NCBI RefSeq assembly: GCF_014641695.1 | Contig: NZ_BMIF01000007.1 | Coordinates: forward strand, 124,001 to 188,000 | Origin: Nitratireductor aestuarii | GTDB taxonomy: Bacteria; Pseudomonadota; Alphaproteobacteria; Rhizobiales; Rhizobiaceae | Length of the DNA stretch: 64,000 bases | Direction of reading: 5' to 3' | Shown here: positions 38,991 through 48,287 of the stretch, piece after piece | Layout: each line of letters starts with the position of its first letter | How positions within the stretch are numbered: position 1 is the stretch's first letter | Translations under genes and position numbers: made by a program | The notes under the pieces: model-generated | Databases searched by the model: none | What the model saw: the letters and a program-made list of their open reading frames with translations, nothing else | Told to the model about the DNA's origin: nothing

Positions 38991-39893
38991 TCAGCGCTGT
39001 TGAGGCATGTCACGCTGGCCGCGCGCCGTCGAGATGAAGCGTACGACGTTCTCGCTGCCTGACAGGAGCGCTGCGAGATTGACAGGCGACATGTCCATCA
39101 CGACACCCGCCTGGCGAGCCGCGCGCAGCAGGCTTCCTTCAAGCAGGTTCGCGCCCATGTCCACCGCGACGCGGAGCTGGTCCGCCGTCTCGATGCCGGT
39201 GATCAGAACCTGCCGCCCGTCCCGCTGCAGGCGCTCGACGATCGATGTCATCAGGCGCACCGCAATGGGCACGCCGGCGAGCCGCGCGAACATGCTGCTT
39301 TCCAGCTTCACCACTTTCGGCCCCAGCGTCTCCAGCCGAGAAAGCGAGGCCTGCTCGGTGCCGAAGTCGCTCAGAGCAGTCTGGAGTCCACGGAACTTCA
39401 GTTCCAGCGCGATACTGGTGAAGATGTCCTCCGTCACCTCGTTGCCAACCGCAAAGTAGACCAGCGAAGGCTCGACCCAGACATCGGCAATCGCCTGGAC
39501 GAGCGCATCCATGCAGGCCACCGCCGTCTCGGTTCTCCGGTAGACCGGCGACTCGAAGCTTACGAGCATCGCCAGGCCATCGATGCCGAGGTTCAGATAG
39601 TTGCGCATCGGCAGGAGACCGCGCAGCGCGGCAACCATGGGTTCGTCGTCGGTGTCCGTGCTGGCGCGAAAAGCCTCGTCCGGGAATGGCTTGCTGCCAA
39701 GCATTGCCTGGACACGCCCCTCAACGCCCCACGGCACAGCCGCCTCCCTGCCCTCGCGCAGGAAGATCGGATGATAGATCGTACGCAGCCGGAAATCCCC
39801 GTAGAGGCCCGTCTCAAGACCGACCTCGTCCACGTGGATTGCATTCAGAATATCGTCGGGAAGGAGCCTGCCAGATGCCATCGTCAGCACCAC
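38991..39893 (-). CDS. Degenerate EAL-domain protein
   Basis: A 300-residue protein with an EAL-like fold but changed catalytic motifs. IYHPIF stands where QPIV is usual, VEGRVQ replaces the EALxRW signature, and SDFGTEQASLSRL replaces DDFGTGYSSLSYL, with one of the two metal aspartates missing. KLESSMF and LITGIETADQLRVAVDMGANLLEGSLL keep the later Lys, Glu and GxxLxQGxxF-like positions. So it probably does not hydrolyse c-di-GMP and may act as a c-di-GMP or protein-binding partner. No GGDEF or sensor domain is attached. It is a monocistronic gene before the aminotransferase. Confidence 0.82.
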   Translation of the reverse strand: MVLTMASGRLLPDDILNAIHVDEVGLETGLYGDFRLRTIYHPIFLREGREAAVPWGVEGRVQAMLGSKPFPDEAFRASTDTDDEPMVAALRGLLPMRNYLNLGIDGLAMLVSFESPVYRRTETAVACMDALVQAIADVWVEPSLVYFAVGNEVTEDIFTSIALELKFRGLQTALSDFGTEQASLSRLETLGPKVVKLESSMFARLAGVPIAVRLMTSIVERLQRDGRQVLITGIETADQLRVAVDMGANLLEGSLLRAARQAGVVMDMSPVNLAALLSGSENVVRFISTARGQRDMPQQR

Positions 39894-40066
39894 GCCAATC
39901 GCGAAAACTCCGAGCAGCTGAAAATGCCGAAAAAGAATGAGTAGGGCTTCATGGTCAGATCGGTCTTAATTTCAATCATTCCACTATGCCACCGAACAAT
40001 TGACCCTGCGTTAATGCATTGACCTCTTAACAGACACTTGCGGTTTTGCCCATGATCATACATTAA

Positions 40067-41332
<1,266 letters not shown>

Positions 41333-41352
41333 TCTTCGCAAATTCAGAAACG

Positions 41353-41385
41353 AGCCGCCCGGGAGCGATCCCGCGGCGGCTTTTT
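41353..41385 (+). terminator. Intrinsic terminator of the aminotransferase gene
   Basis: GCCGCC / GGCGGC outer stem with an inner GGGA/TCCC stem and five T at the end, 20 bp after the stop codon. Confidence 0.88.
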
Positions 41386-41541
41386 CTTTGCCTCTCGGAA
41401 GCTCTTCCTTTTCCCGCTTGCTCTCTTTCGCCCGTCATGGGACGATAACTGCAAGGATGTGCCACAGAAGCACCCTCGGAATGTGCGACGGCTGAAGGGG
41501 CCGGCCGCCGCTCGGCTAACGCTGGAGAGGAGGTCGTCGGC

Positions 41542-43551
41542 ATGGAAAACCGTGCGAGCACGAGATTTACCGGGCCCAAATGCATTGCCATTGTGGGCCC
41601 CTTGGAAAGCGGCAAGAGTACGCTTTTCGACGCAATTCTAGCCCGGACCGGCGCACAGGCGCAGCCCAACGGCAACCAAGCATCCCCCCGATCAATGAGC
41701 ACAGAGGCAAGTTTCGCCACAACAAGTTTCATGGGCGAGAGCATGACCTTCATCGATTGTCCCGGCTCGGTGGAATTTTCCCAGGAAGCTCCGCCTGTGG
41801 TTGCTGCCGCTGACGTGGCGGTGGTGGTCGCAGACGCAGATGACAAGAAGCTGCCGCAGCTGCAGCTGATGTTGCGGGAGCTGGAGGCGCTTGGCATTCC
41901 GCGTATCCTGTTCCTCAACAAGATCGACAAGAGCTCGGCTGGCGTACGCGAGACGCTGAAGACGCTGCAACCTGTCAGTTCTACCCCTCTCCTGCTCCGG
42001 CAGATCCCGCTGCGCAAGGATGGCATCGTGGTCGGATCGATCGATCTCGCCCTCGAGCGGGCCTACATCTATCAGGAGCATGCACCAAGCGAGATCGCTC
42101 CCATTCCAGACGAGGAAAAGGCGCGGGAAATTGAGGCGCGCTATTCCATGCTCGAGACGCTCGCCGATCAGGATGATGTCCTGATGGAGCAGCTGCTGGA
42201 GGAAATCGAGCCACCCAAAGACGCAATCTTCAATGATCTGGCTGCAGACCTCCGCCAAGGTTCCGTCACGCCTGTGCTGATCGGGAATGCCGAGAAGGGC
42301 CATGGTGTCCTCCGCCTCCTCAAGGCGCTTCGGCACGACGCTCCGGATGTCACGGCAACCCGCGAGAGGCTGGGCGTCGAAAGCAATGGCTCCGCGTTGA
42401 TGCAGGTGATGAAGACTCTGCACACCGGCCACGGCGGCAAGGTTTCCATCGCCCGCGTGCTCGCCGGTCAGGTGAGCGACGGGACGGAACTCGGGTCGAT
42501 TGGACGTGTCTCCGGCATCTACAGGATGAACGGCAAGGAGCAGACCAAGGTGCCGTCGGCTGCGGAAGGCGAGATCGTCGCGCTCGGCAAGCTCGATCGC
42601 GCCAATACCGGGGATCTGCTCTGCTCCGGTAAGAACGCCGTGGAGCGCGTCATCGAGCTCAAGCGACCGGATCCGGTGTTCTCCATGGCGGTGCGTCCCA
42701 CCGACCGCAAGGATGAGGCAAAGCTGTCAGTCTGCCTGCAGAAGCTGATCGAGGAGGATCCGTCGCTCGCCATCATCCAACGGCGGGAAACGGGCGAGAC
42801 GCTGCTTGCCGGCCAGGGCGAAATGCACCTGCGGAACGCCAAGTCGATGCTTGAAGGCCGCTACCAGATCAACGTCGACATGCGTCCGCCCGTCGTGCCC
42901 TATCTGGAGACGATCCGTCGCGAGGTGACGCAGCGCGGGCGGCACAAGAAGCAGTCGGGCGGTCATGGCCAATTCGGTGATGTCGTCCTGCAGATCAGCC
43001 CCCTGCTCCGTGGCAGCGGTTTCGAGTTCACCGAGACCATCACTGGTGGCGTAGTGCCGAAGCAGTACATCCCCTCCGTGGAGACCGGCGTGCGTGAAGC
43101 TCTGCAGCGGGGTCCGCTTGGCTTCCCCGTGGTGGACATAAAGGTCAATCTGGCCGACGGCTCCTATCACACGGTCGACTCGTCGGATATGGCTTTCCAG
43201 ATGGCAGCGAAACTTGCCATGCGCGAGGGACTGCCGCTTGCAGGTCCGGTGCTGCTCGAGCCGATCCTGAAGGTGCAGGTGGACACACCATCCGAGGCTA
43301 CCGCGCGTGTGACCGCGATCCTGTCGCAGCGGCGCGGCCAGATCATGGGCTTCGAGACGCGTACGGACCTTGCCGGTTGGGATGTTGTCGAGGCGCTCGT
43401 ACCGGAAGCCGAGATGGGCAACCTCATCATCGAACTTCGTTCGGCCACCGCCGGAGCTGCCACGTACCGTGCGCAACTCGACCATATGGCTGAGTTGACC
43501 GGACGACTGGCCGATGATGTGCTTGCTGCTCAGGGGAAGACAGCTGCCTGA
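41542..43551 (+). CDS. Elongation factor G-like GTPase (EF-G2/FusA2 type)
   Basis: A 669-residue translational GTPase paralogue. The P-loop GPLESGKS is at 19-26, DCPG (G3) near 73-76 and NKID (G4) near 131-134. Downstream EF-G domains II to V are recognisable: a domain II strand set, GGHGQFGDVVLQISPLLRGSGFEFTETITGG for domain IV, and PILKVQVDTPSEATARVTAILSQRRGQIMGFE for domain V. It differs from true FusA in a shortened switch I region. Such proteins (FusA2) act in stress or minor roles, not general translocation. An AGGAGG site precedes the ATG. It is a single gene ahead of a repeat and an sRNA candidate. Confidence 0.9.
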   Translation: MENRASTRFTGPKCIAIVGPLESGKSTLFDAILARTGAQAQPNGNQASPRSMSTEASFATTSFMGESMTFIDCPGSVEFSQEAPPVVAAADVAVVVADADDKKLPQLQLMLRELEALGIPRILFLNKIDKSSAGVRETLKTLQPVSSTPLLLRQIPLRKDGIVVGSIDLALERAYIYQEHAPSEIAPIPDEEKAREIEARYSMLETLADQDDVLMEQLLEEIEPPKDAIFNDLAADLRQGSVTPVLIGNAEKGHGVLRLLKALRHDAPDVTATRERLGVESNGSALMQVMKTLHTGHGGKVSIARVLAGQVSDGTELGSIGRVSGIYRMNGKEQTKVPSAAEGEIVALGKLDRANTGDLLCSGKNAVERVIELKRPDPVFSMAVRPTDRKDEAKLSVCLQKLIEEDPSLAIIQRRETGETLLAGQGEMHLRNAKSMLEGRYQINVDMRPPVVPYLETIRREVTQRGRHKKQSGGHGQFGDVVLQISPLLRGSGFEFTETITGGVVPKQYIPSVETGVREALQRGPLGFPVVDIKVNLADGSYHTVDSSDMAFQMAAKLAMREGLPLAGPVLLEPILKVQVDTPSEATARVTAILSQRRGQIMGFETRTDLAGWDVVEALVPEAEMGNLIIELRSATAGAATYRAQLDHMAELTGRLADDVLAAQGKTAA

Positions 43552-43577
43552 TATTGAAGAACGGACATCTGACGGTC

Positions 43578-43621
43578 GCAATTCCGGACGGAAAACCGGT
43601 GCCCACTTTTCCTGAAATTGC
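43578..43621. repeat. RIME-like hairpin repeat, copy 2
   Basis: 44-bp element with outer arms GCAATTCC / GAAATTGC, inner arms GGAAAA / TTTTCC and a CCGGTGCCCAC loop, 26 bp after the EF-G-like stop. It is in the opposite orientation to the preceding gene compared with copies 1 and 3 but the fold is the same. Confidence 0.8.
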
Positions 43622-43627
43622 TTCAGG

Positions 43628-43748
43628 CAAAAAAAGAGCCGGATCAAATGACCCGGCTTGAGTTTATTGGAGTGCCGTTAGGCAAAACCTCCAGAGGGGA
43701 ACACTCGCGGAGGAAAATGGGAGGAGAACACCTCCGTGAGTGCCCCTC
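43628..43748 (-). ncRNA. Candidate three-stem sRNA with CUCCUCCC loop
   Basis: Read on the minus strand: stem-loop 1 (43748-43694) pairs GAGGGG/CCCCTC and CACTCACGGAGG/CCTCCGCGAGTG around a 17-nt loop holding CTCCTCCC, an anti-Shine-Dalgarno-like motif. Stem-loop 2 (43693-43668) is TGGAG-gttt-TGCC-taac-GGCA-CTCCA. Stem-loop 3 (about 43658-43629) is an intrinsic terminator, AGCCGG/CCGGCT with seven T. The units abut with almost no linker. The class resembles the CCUCCUCCC sRNAs (cuckoo RNAs, from memory) of alphaproteobacteria. A CTTGTT box (43777-43772) and CATATG (43753-43748) are a poor promoter guess. No Rfam search was possible. Confidence 0.6.
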
Positions 43749-43954
43749 ATATGGGCTCGATCTGATTAAATAACAAGCACTAGGTTGCGCAATTCAGCCA
43801 TGCATTTTTGCATTAGAATGGAAAAGCACCGAGCTAGCCATGCGATTTTGATGCAAAAATATTATGTTTTATTATATACTTAGCGAACATTAGAGGAACC
43901 GGTGTCTTAGCTTTCTGGCAAAGGAAAAATCGTTGTTTACGGTATTTTCCTGCG
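43749..43954. other. Gene-free AT-rich region between the sRNA candidate and the lsrB-like gene
   Basis: No open reading frame of note. It holds an ATGCA-TTTT-TGCAT dyad (43800-43813) and a related ATGCGATTTTGATGC motif some 40 bp on. These may be regulator sites of the sRNA or of the LysR gene, but nothing decides. Confidence 0.4.
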
Positions 43955-44845
43955 TCAGAATGACCAGCTGCGCGATTTCGAAATGAGAAAATCCCGAAAA
44001 ACTTGCAGCTTTGCCTGATTTTTCATCGCATCCGGATAGCAGAAATAGGTGTCGAAGGACGGTACTTCCGTCTCCGGCATAACCTGGACCAGCCCGCTGT
44101 TTTCGTCGACTACGTAGTCCGGCAGGATGGCGATGCCGGCGCCACGCTGGACGGCGAGCTTTATGGCAGGAATGCTGTTGATCTGCAGCGCGGTGGGGCG
44201 CTTCGAACCCTCAGGGCGACCAGCCGTCTCCAGCCAGTTCATGTCGCTCAGGTGCGGCGGAACCGTCTCGCCGAAGATCACCAGGCGGTGACGGTCAAGG
44301 TCATCGACGGAACTGGGCTTGCCATAGCGACTGATATAGGACGGCGCGACATAGAGGTGGAAGTGCACCGTAAACATCTTGCGCTGGATCAGATCCGGCT
44401 GCTGGGGCTGGCGCATGCGGATGGCGCAGTCGGCCTGGCGCATCGTCAGATCGAGCTCGTCGTCATCGAGGATCAGCTGCAGCTGGATGTCCGGATAGAG
44501 CTCGCCGAACTCCGGTACACGCTCGGCCAGCCAGCCGGTGCCAAGACCGACCGTGGTGGAGACGCGGAGCGTGCCGGACGGCCGGTCCTTGGTCTCGGAA
44601 AGGCGCATCTTGACGCTCTCGAGCTTCATCAAGACTTCATGCGCGGTGCGGAAAAGGATCTCCCCCTGCTCCGTCAGGACGAGGCCGCGGGCATGCCGGT
44701 GGAACAGCGGAACACCAACTTCCTGCTCCAGCGCGCCTACCTGGCGTGAGATGGCCGATTGAGAAAGGTGCAATACCTCTGCAGCATGTGTGAAAGAGCC
44801 AGCCGAAGCGGCCGCGTGAAATACCCTAAGCTTATCCCAATCCAA
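43955..44845 (-). CDS. lsrB: LysR-family transcriptional regulator, LsrB-like
   Basis: A 296-residue LysR regulator. The N-terminal HTH is WDKLRVFHAAASAGSFTHAAEVLHLSQSAISRQVGALEQEVGVPLFHRHARGLVLTEQGE, and the effector domain follows. The gene sits next to trxB and near lrp, the position I recall for lsrB in Sinorhizobium meliloti (trxB, lrp and lps genes nearby); LsrB there controls oxidative-stress and LPS functions through cysteines. The cysteines here are C140 (QADCAIR) and C269 (YFCYPD). S. meliloti LsrB, from memory, carries more. The name rests on synteny and is moderately sure. Confidence 0.75.
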   Translation of the reverse strand: MDWDKLRVFHAAASAGSFTHAAEVLHLSQSAISRQVGALEQEVGVPLFHRHARGLVLTEQGEILFRTAHEVLMKLESVKMRLSETKDRPSGTLRVSTTVGLGTGWLAERVPEFGELYPDIQLQLILDDDELDLTMRQADCAIRMRQPQQPDLIQRKMFTVHFHLYVAPSYISRYGKPSSVDDLDRHRLVIFGETVPPHLSDMNWLETAGRPEGSKRPTALQINSIPAIKLAVQRGAGIAILPDYVVDENSGLVQVMPETEVPSFDTYFCYPDAMKNQAKLQVFRDFLISKSRSWSF

Positions 44846-44995
44846 CGCCTGTTTCCCTCTGTGATTATGGCGAACGTCACGCGTCTATTGCTGACTTTCT
44901 AGTGACGTCCTGCTTCTTGTTTGTTGCTGTTGCCAGATGCCGACTGACCCATCCAAGCGCAAAATGCTTTCAACCGGCATCCGCTGAGGCAATGA

Positions 44996-45970
44996 TTATT
45001 CTGCTGCTTCCCGTACCGTTTCCACCTCGGCCAGATATCGCTCGACTTCCAGGGCTGCCATGCATCCCAGGCCTGCAGCAGTGACCGCCTGACGGAATAC
45101 ATCGTCTGCCACGTCGCCCGCAGCAAAGACGCCCTCGACGCTGGTGCGGGTGGAGTTCGGTTCAGTCCAGAGATAGCCGCCGGGCTTCTGCTTCAGCTTG
45201 CCCTCGAAGAGGTCGACCGCCGGAGCATGACCGATCGCAACGAACACACCATGGGTGGAAAGTTCAGTCAGCTCGTTCGTCTTCACATTCCTTATGCGAA
45301 TACCGGTGACGGACGGCGGCAGCGGGGCGCGACTGGTGTCACCCACGATCTCCTCCACGACGGAGTCCCACAGAACCTCGACATTGTCCTTCTGCAACAG
45401 GCGCTCCCGCAGGATGCGCTCGGAACGGAACTCGTCACGGCGGTGTACGATGGTGACCTTGCGCGCGATGTTGGCGAGGTAGAGCGCCTCTTCGACAGCC
45501 GTGTTGCCACCGCCGACGACGATCACGTCCTTGCCGCGATAGAAGAAGCCGTCGCAGGTGGCGCAGGCTGAAACGCCGTAACCCATGAAGGTCTGCTCGG
45601 ACGGAATGCCGAGCCACTTCGCCTTCGCACCCGTGGCGATGATCAGCGCGTCGGCGGTGTAGACCGTGCCGGAGTCACCCGTGAGCCTGAACGGACGCGA
45701 CGAAATGTCAGCGTCGACGATCAGGTCGTGCGCGATCTCGGCGCCAACGTGCTCGGCCTGCTGGCGCATCTGATCCATGAGCCAGGGACCCTGAATCGGC
45801 TCGGCGAAACCCGGATAGTTTTCCACATCCGTTGTAATCATCAGCTGACCGCCCTGCTCCAGACCGGCCACGATAAGCGGCTTCAGCATTGCGCGTGCTG
45901 CATAGATCGCCGCCGTGTATCCCGCCGGGCCCGATCCAATAATGAGGACAGGAGCGTGACGCGTTGTCAT
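44996..45970 (-). CDS. trxB: Thioredoxin reductase
   Basis: NADPH-dependent FAD flavoenzyme, 324 residues, reducing thioredoxin. FAD motif GSGPAG at 12-17, redox-active ACATC with C136 and C139, NADPH motif GGGNTA around 153-158 with HRRDEFRSE, and the C-terminal FAD strand VEGVFAAGDVADDVFRQAVTAAG. The start is preceded by a ribosome-site-like stretch. It is upstream of the lsrB-like gene on the same strand and divergent from lrp, consistent with the rhizobial gene order, though a 150-bp gap separates trxB from lsrB. Confidence 0.97.
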   Translation of the reverse strand: MTTRHAPVLIIGSGPAGYTAAIYAARAMLKPLIVAGLEQGGQLMITTDVENYPGFAEPIQGPWLMDQMRQQAEHVGAEIAHDLIVDADISSRPFRLTGDSGTVYTADALIIATGAKAKWLGIPSEQTFMGYGVSACATCDGFFYRGKDVIVVGGGNTAVEEALYLANIARKVTIVHRRDEFRSERILRERLLQKDNVEVLWDSVVEEIVGDTSRAPLPPSVTGIRIRNVKTNELTELSTHGVFVAIGHAPAVDLFEGKLKQKPGGYLWTEPNSTRTSVEGVFAAGDVADDVFRQAVTAAGLGCMAALEVERYLAEVETVREAAE

Positions 45971-46205
45971 GTTTTTGTTCCTTTCGCACGGGTTCTAGCG
46001 GGCCGCTATCAGTTAAGTATTCCACATCCTCTGTTACAAGGCGTGGCAAGGAAATCCAATAGTTCTGGCAGAAGGTAGCATGCGCGTGCATAGCTGTGGA
46101 AAAGCCGGTTGCGCGGGGCTTATTGGCTCGGGGCTCCACATGCCTTAGCTTCCGGAACTGAACAAGGATAGATTCGCCCTGCTATGCAGGAAAAGTGAGG
46201 CTTCT

Positions 46206-46679
46206 ATGCCGTTGAAGGCCGATCTGGACGCCATCGACTGGAAAATTTTGAAGGAACTGCAGAACAACGGGCGAATTACGAATGTCGAACTTTCACGCCG
46301 GGTCGGGATCTCCGCTCCGCCCTGCCTGCGCCGGGTGAAATGGCTGGAAGAAAGCGGCATCATTCGTGGCTATCGCGCACTTCTGAACAGTCCTGCTCTC
46401 GGGTTCGACGTCGTGGCCTTTTGTCTCATCGGCCTGAACCATCAGTCTGAAGCCGAGCTGAAGATCTTTTCCGAGAAGGCGAAGGCCTGGCCGATCGTGC
46501 GTCGCGCCTGGATGGTGTCGGGCGATTCCGATTTCATCCTGCATTGCGTGGCGCCTGACCTCATCACGTTCCAGACCTTCGTGATTGATCAGCTCACCTC
46601 CACGCCGAACGTGGATACCGTGCGCACAGCGCTCACCATTCGCCAGGTCAAGGATGAGGGACTGGTGGCGATCGACTAG
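46206..46679 (+). CDS. lrp: Lrp/AsnC-family transcriptional regulator
   Basis: A 157-residue feast/famine regulator. HTH: LDAIDWKILKELQNNGRITNVELSRRVGISAPPCLRRVKWLEESGIIRGYRALLN, followed by a RAM ligand-binding domain (FDVVAFCLIGLNHQSEAELKIFSEKAKAWPIVRRAWMVSGDSDFILHCVAPDLITFQTFV). Divergent from trxB. It converges on the LPS-core genes. Ligand and targets unknown; lrp is the likely orthologue name from order alone. Confidence 0.9.
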   Translation: MPLKADLDAIDWKILKELQNNGRITNVELSRRVGISAPPCLRRVKWLEESGIIRGYRALLNSPALGFDVVAFCLIGLNHQSEAELKIFSEKAKAWPIVRRAWMVSGDSDFILHCVAPDLITFQTFVIDQLTSTPNVDTVRTALTIRQVKDEGLVAID

Positions 46680-46690
46680 ATCTGAGAGGG

Positions 46691-47494
46691 CTAAACGCCC
46701 TCACAGTAAGGAAGGTCGTATTTAACAATCAGCCGCTGCCGGATACCGACCCATGTGCCGATCCGGTTCAGGCCTGAGTAGAGTTCGCGGAGGACCTTCT
46801 TTCTGCGCTTAAGCCGGCCCTTGAACTTCCTGTTGCCGATGTTTTCGATGTAGCTCTCGGGTCCCTCGATCGTATCGGGCGGCAGGACGTAGCGTTCCTG
46901 GGTGCAGATTGCCGGGACCATCTGATAGATCTGCAGGTCGTGGAAAATCGGCGAAACGACGTTGAACATGACCTCATCGACCGGAGCCGTGAAGATTTCG
47001 GTCTCTTTCAACAGCCGAGCAGCCACCGTCCTGCTCAAGATGTAACCGCCGGCGCAATAGTGGTTGAAGCACAAGCGATGAAGCCCTGTTCCTTCCGGCA
47101 GGGCGATCCGATGGCGGTCGATGAAGGTTGCAAAGGGCGCTGCATCGAGCTTCACGATATCCGCATCGGCAGGGATCCAGTCGATGTTCTTCAGCAGTTC
47201 GGCAGCGCGGGGGCTGACCAGAATGTCATCCTCAAACACTGCTCCGAATTCTGAAGGTCCATCGGCGATAGCCTGCCAGCACAGCCGGTGGCTCATGAAG
47301 CAGCCGACCTCTCCACGCGACAGCAATCCAAAGGTGCCAGCCTCGGGTTGATAGCGCTTGATCTCCTCGTCCGACAGCTGTGCTCCATCCACACCCGCGA
47401 CACGGATGAATTCCAGCCCGAGCTGTGCAAATTCCCCGTTCATACGCTGAAGGCGTTCAGGTGCGCGGTCCAGATTGATCAGGTATGTATGCAA
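46691..47494 (-). CDS. Glycosyltransferase family 25 (LPS core), first paralogue by position
   Basis: A 267-residue GT25 enzyme. The N-terminus is MHTYLINLDRAPERLQRMNGEFAQLGLEFIRVAGVDG, the usual GT25 start, followed by GEVGCFMSHRLCWQAI and the FEDDI acidic motif, then CAGGYILSRTVAARLLKE and PVDEVMF. The C-terminus is basic (KFKGRLKRRKKVLREL). GT25 proteins add sugars to the LPS core. Last gene of the greA-lpsB-GT25-GT25 unit. It has about 37 bp to its paralogue upstream. Confidence 0.88.
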   Translation of the reverse strand: MHTYLINLDRAPERLQRMNGEFAQLGLEFIRVAGVDGAQLSDEEIKRYQPEAGTFGLLSRGEVGCFMSHRLCWQAIADGPSEFGAVFEDDILVSPRAAELLKNIDWIPADADIVKLDAAPFATFIDRHRIALPEGTGLHRLCFNHYCAGGYILSRTVAARLLKETEIFTAPVDEVMFNVVSPIFHDLQIYQMVPAICTQERYVLPPDTIEGPESYIENIGNRKFKGRLKRRKKVLRELYSGLNRIGTWVGIRQRLIVKYDLPYCEGV

Positions 47495-47531
47495 TTATGA
47501 GACTCCAAAGGGTAGTGCGACAACCCACGCA

Positions 47532-48287
47532 CTAGCGGGAAGTCGACGCCTCACCGCGATGCTGCCTGGACAGTTTCTTCATAATGCTGCGATGGCGGAA
47601 TCGGCTCCACTCGCGCCAGATTTTTTCAGAAAGGCTCTTCCTGGCGTGAATGGTGGTCCCACCGAGCTGGTTGTGGCGCGCAACGATAGAAACCGGGGCA
47701 ACCCCACAAGGATCAACGCCGGTCAGCCAGAACATCTGAACCAGTACATCAATGGGTCTGTCGAACATTTCCGAATGTGCCAGCAAGCGCTTTGCAGCCT
47801 CATAGGAAATCAACTGGGCCTGTGCGCCCAGCATGACAATCTCCGGGCGCAGGATGCGGACATTTCCATCGGCTGCCACCCCGGTCATCCTGCCCTGAGG
47901 CTCCCGCAGTCCGAACTGTATGTACTGCGGGGAACCATCGCAAAGGGTCTTGGCCAGCTTCAGCGCTTCTTCAAACACTTCCGGCACAAGGCTGACGTCA
48001 TCCTCGATGACGAGACCTGCATCGAGCTTACGATCGACGATCTCGGCCCAGGCCTTTCGATGCGAAAGGAAACAGGCAACTTCAGTCGGCCTCAACTCAA
48101 AAGGATAAGTGGGCTGCAAGAGGTTTGGCCGATAGGATGCGTTCAAAGCCTGGGGAGACATCGCCTTCCCATCCACCGCATCCAGGATATGAGCAGGCAA
48201 AGGCGCCAGCTGGCGGATCAATTCATCCACCTGCGGCCGCCGGGCCTCTGCTCTCTTCAGGTGGATGATGAAAGCTTCGATCTTCAT
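47532..48287 (-). CDS. Glycosyltransferase family 25 (LPS core), second paralogue
   Basis: A 251-residue GT25 enzyme. It opens MKIEAFIIHLKRAEARRPQVDELIRQLAPLPAHILDAVDG, with EVACFLSHRKAWAEIVD and the VIEDDVSLV acidic motif, then IVMLGAQAQLISYEAAKRLLAHSEMFDRPIDVLVQ and a basic C-terminal tail. It is a diverged paralogue of the next gene. The ATG overlaps the lpsB stop by four bases, so it is translated from the same mRNA. Substrate unknown. Confidence 0.88.
   Translation of the reverse strand: MKIEAFIIHLKRAEARRPQVDELIRQLAPLPAHILDAVDGKAMSPQALNASYRPNLLQPTYPFELRPTEVACFLSHRKAWAEIVDRKLDAGLVIEDDVSLVPEVFEEALKLAKTLCDGSPQYIQFGLREPQGRMTGVAADGNVRILRPEIVMLGAQAQLISYEAAKRLLAHSEMFDRPIDVLVQMFWLTGVDPCGVAPVSIVARHNQLGGTTIHARKSLSEKIWREWSRFRHRSIMKKLSRQHRGEASTSR

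Noticed and set aside
43578-43660. Terminator for the EF-G-like gene on the plus strand
   Set aside because: The hairpin at 43637-43658 has a TTGAGTTTATT tail on the plus strand and a strong T7 on the minus strand, so it mainly serves the minus-strand RNA candidate.
46682-46703. Hairpin GAGGGC/GCCCTC at the lrp 3' end as terminator
   Set aside because: No T-run on either strand and it overlaps the end of the GT25 gene; too weak to call.
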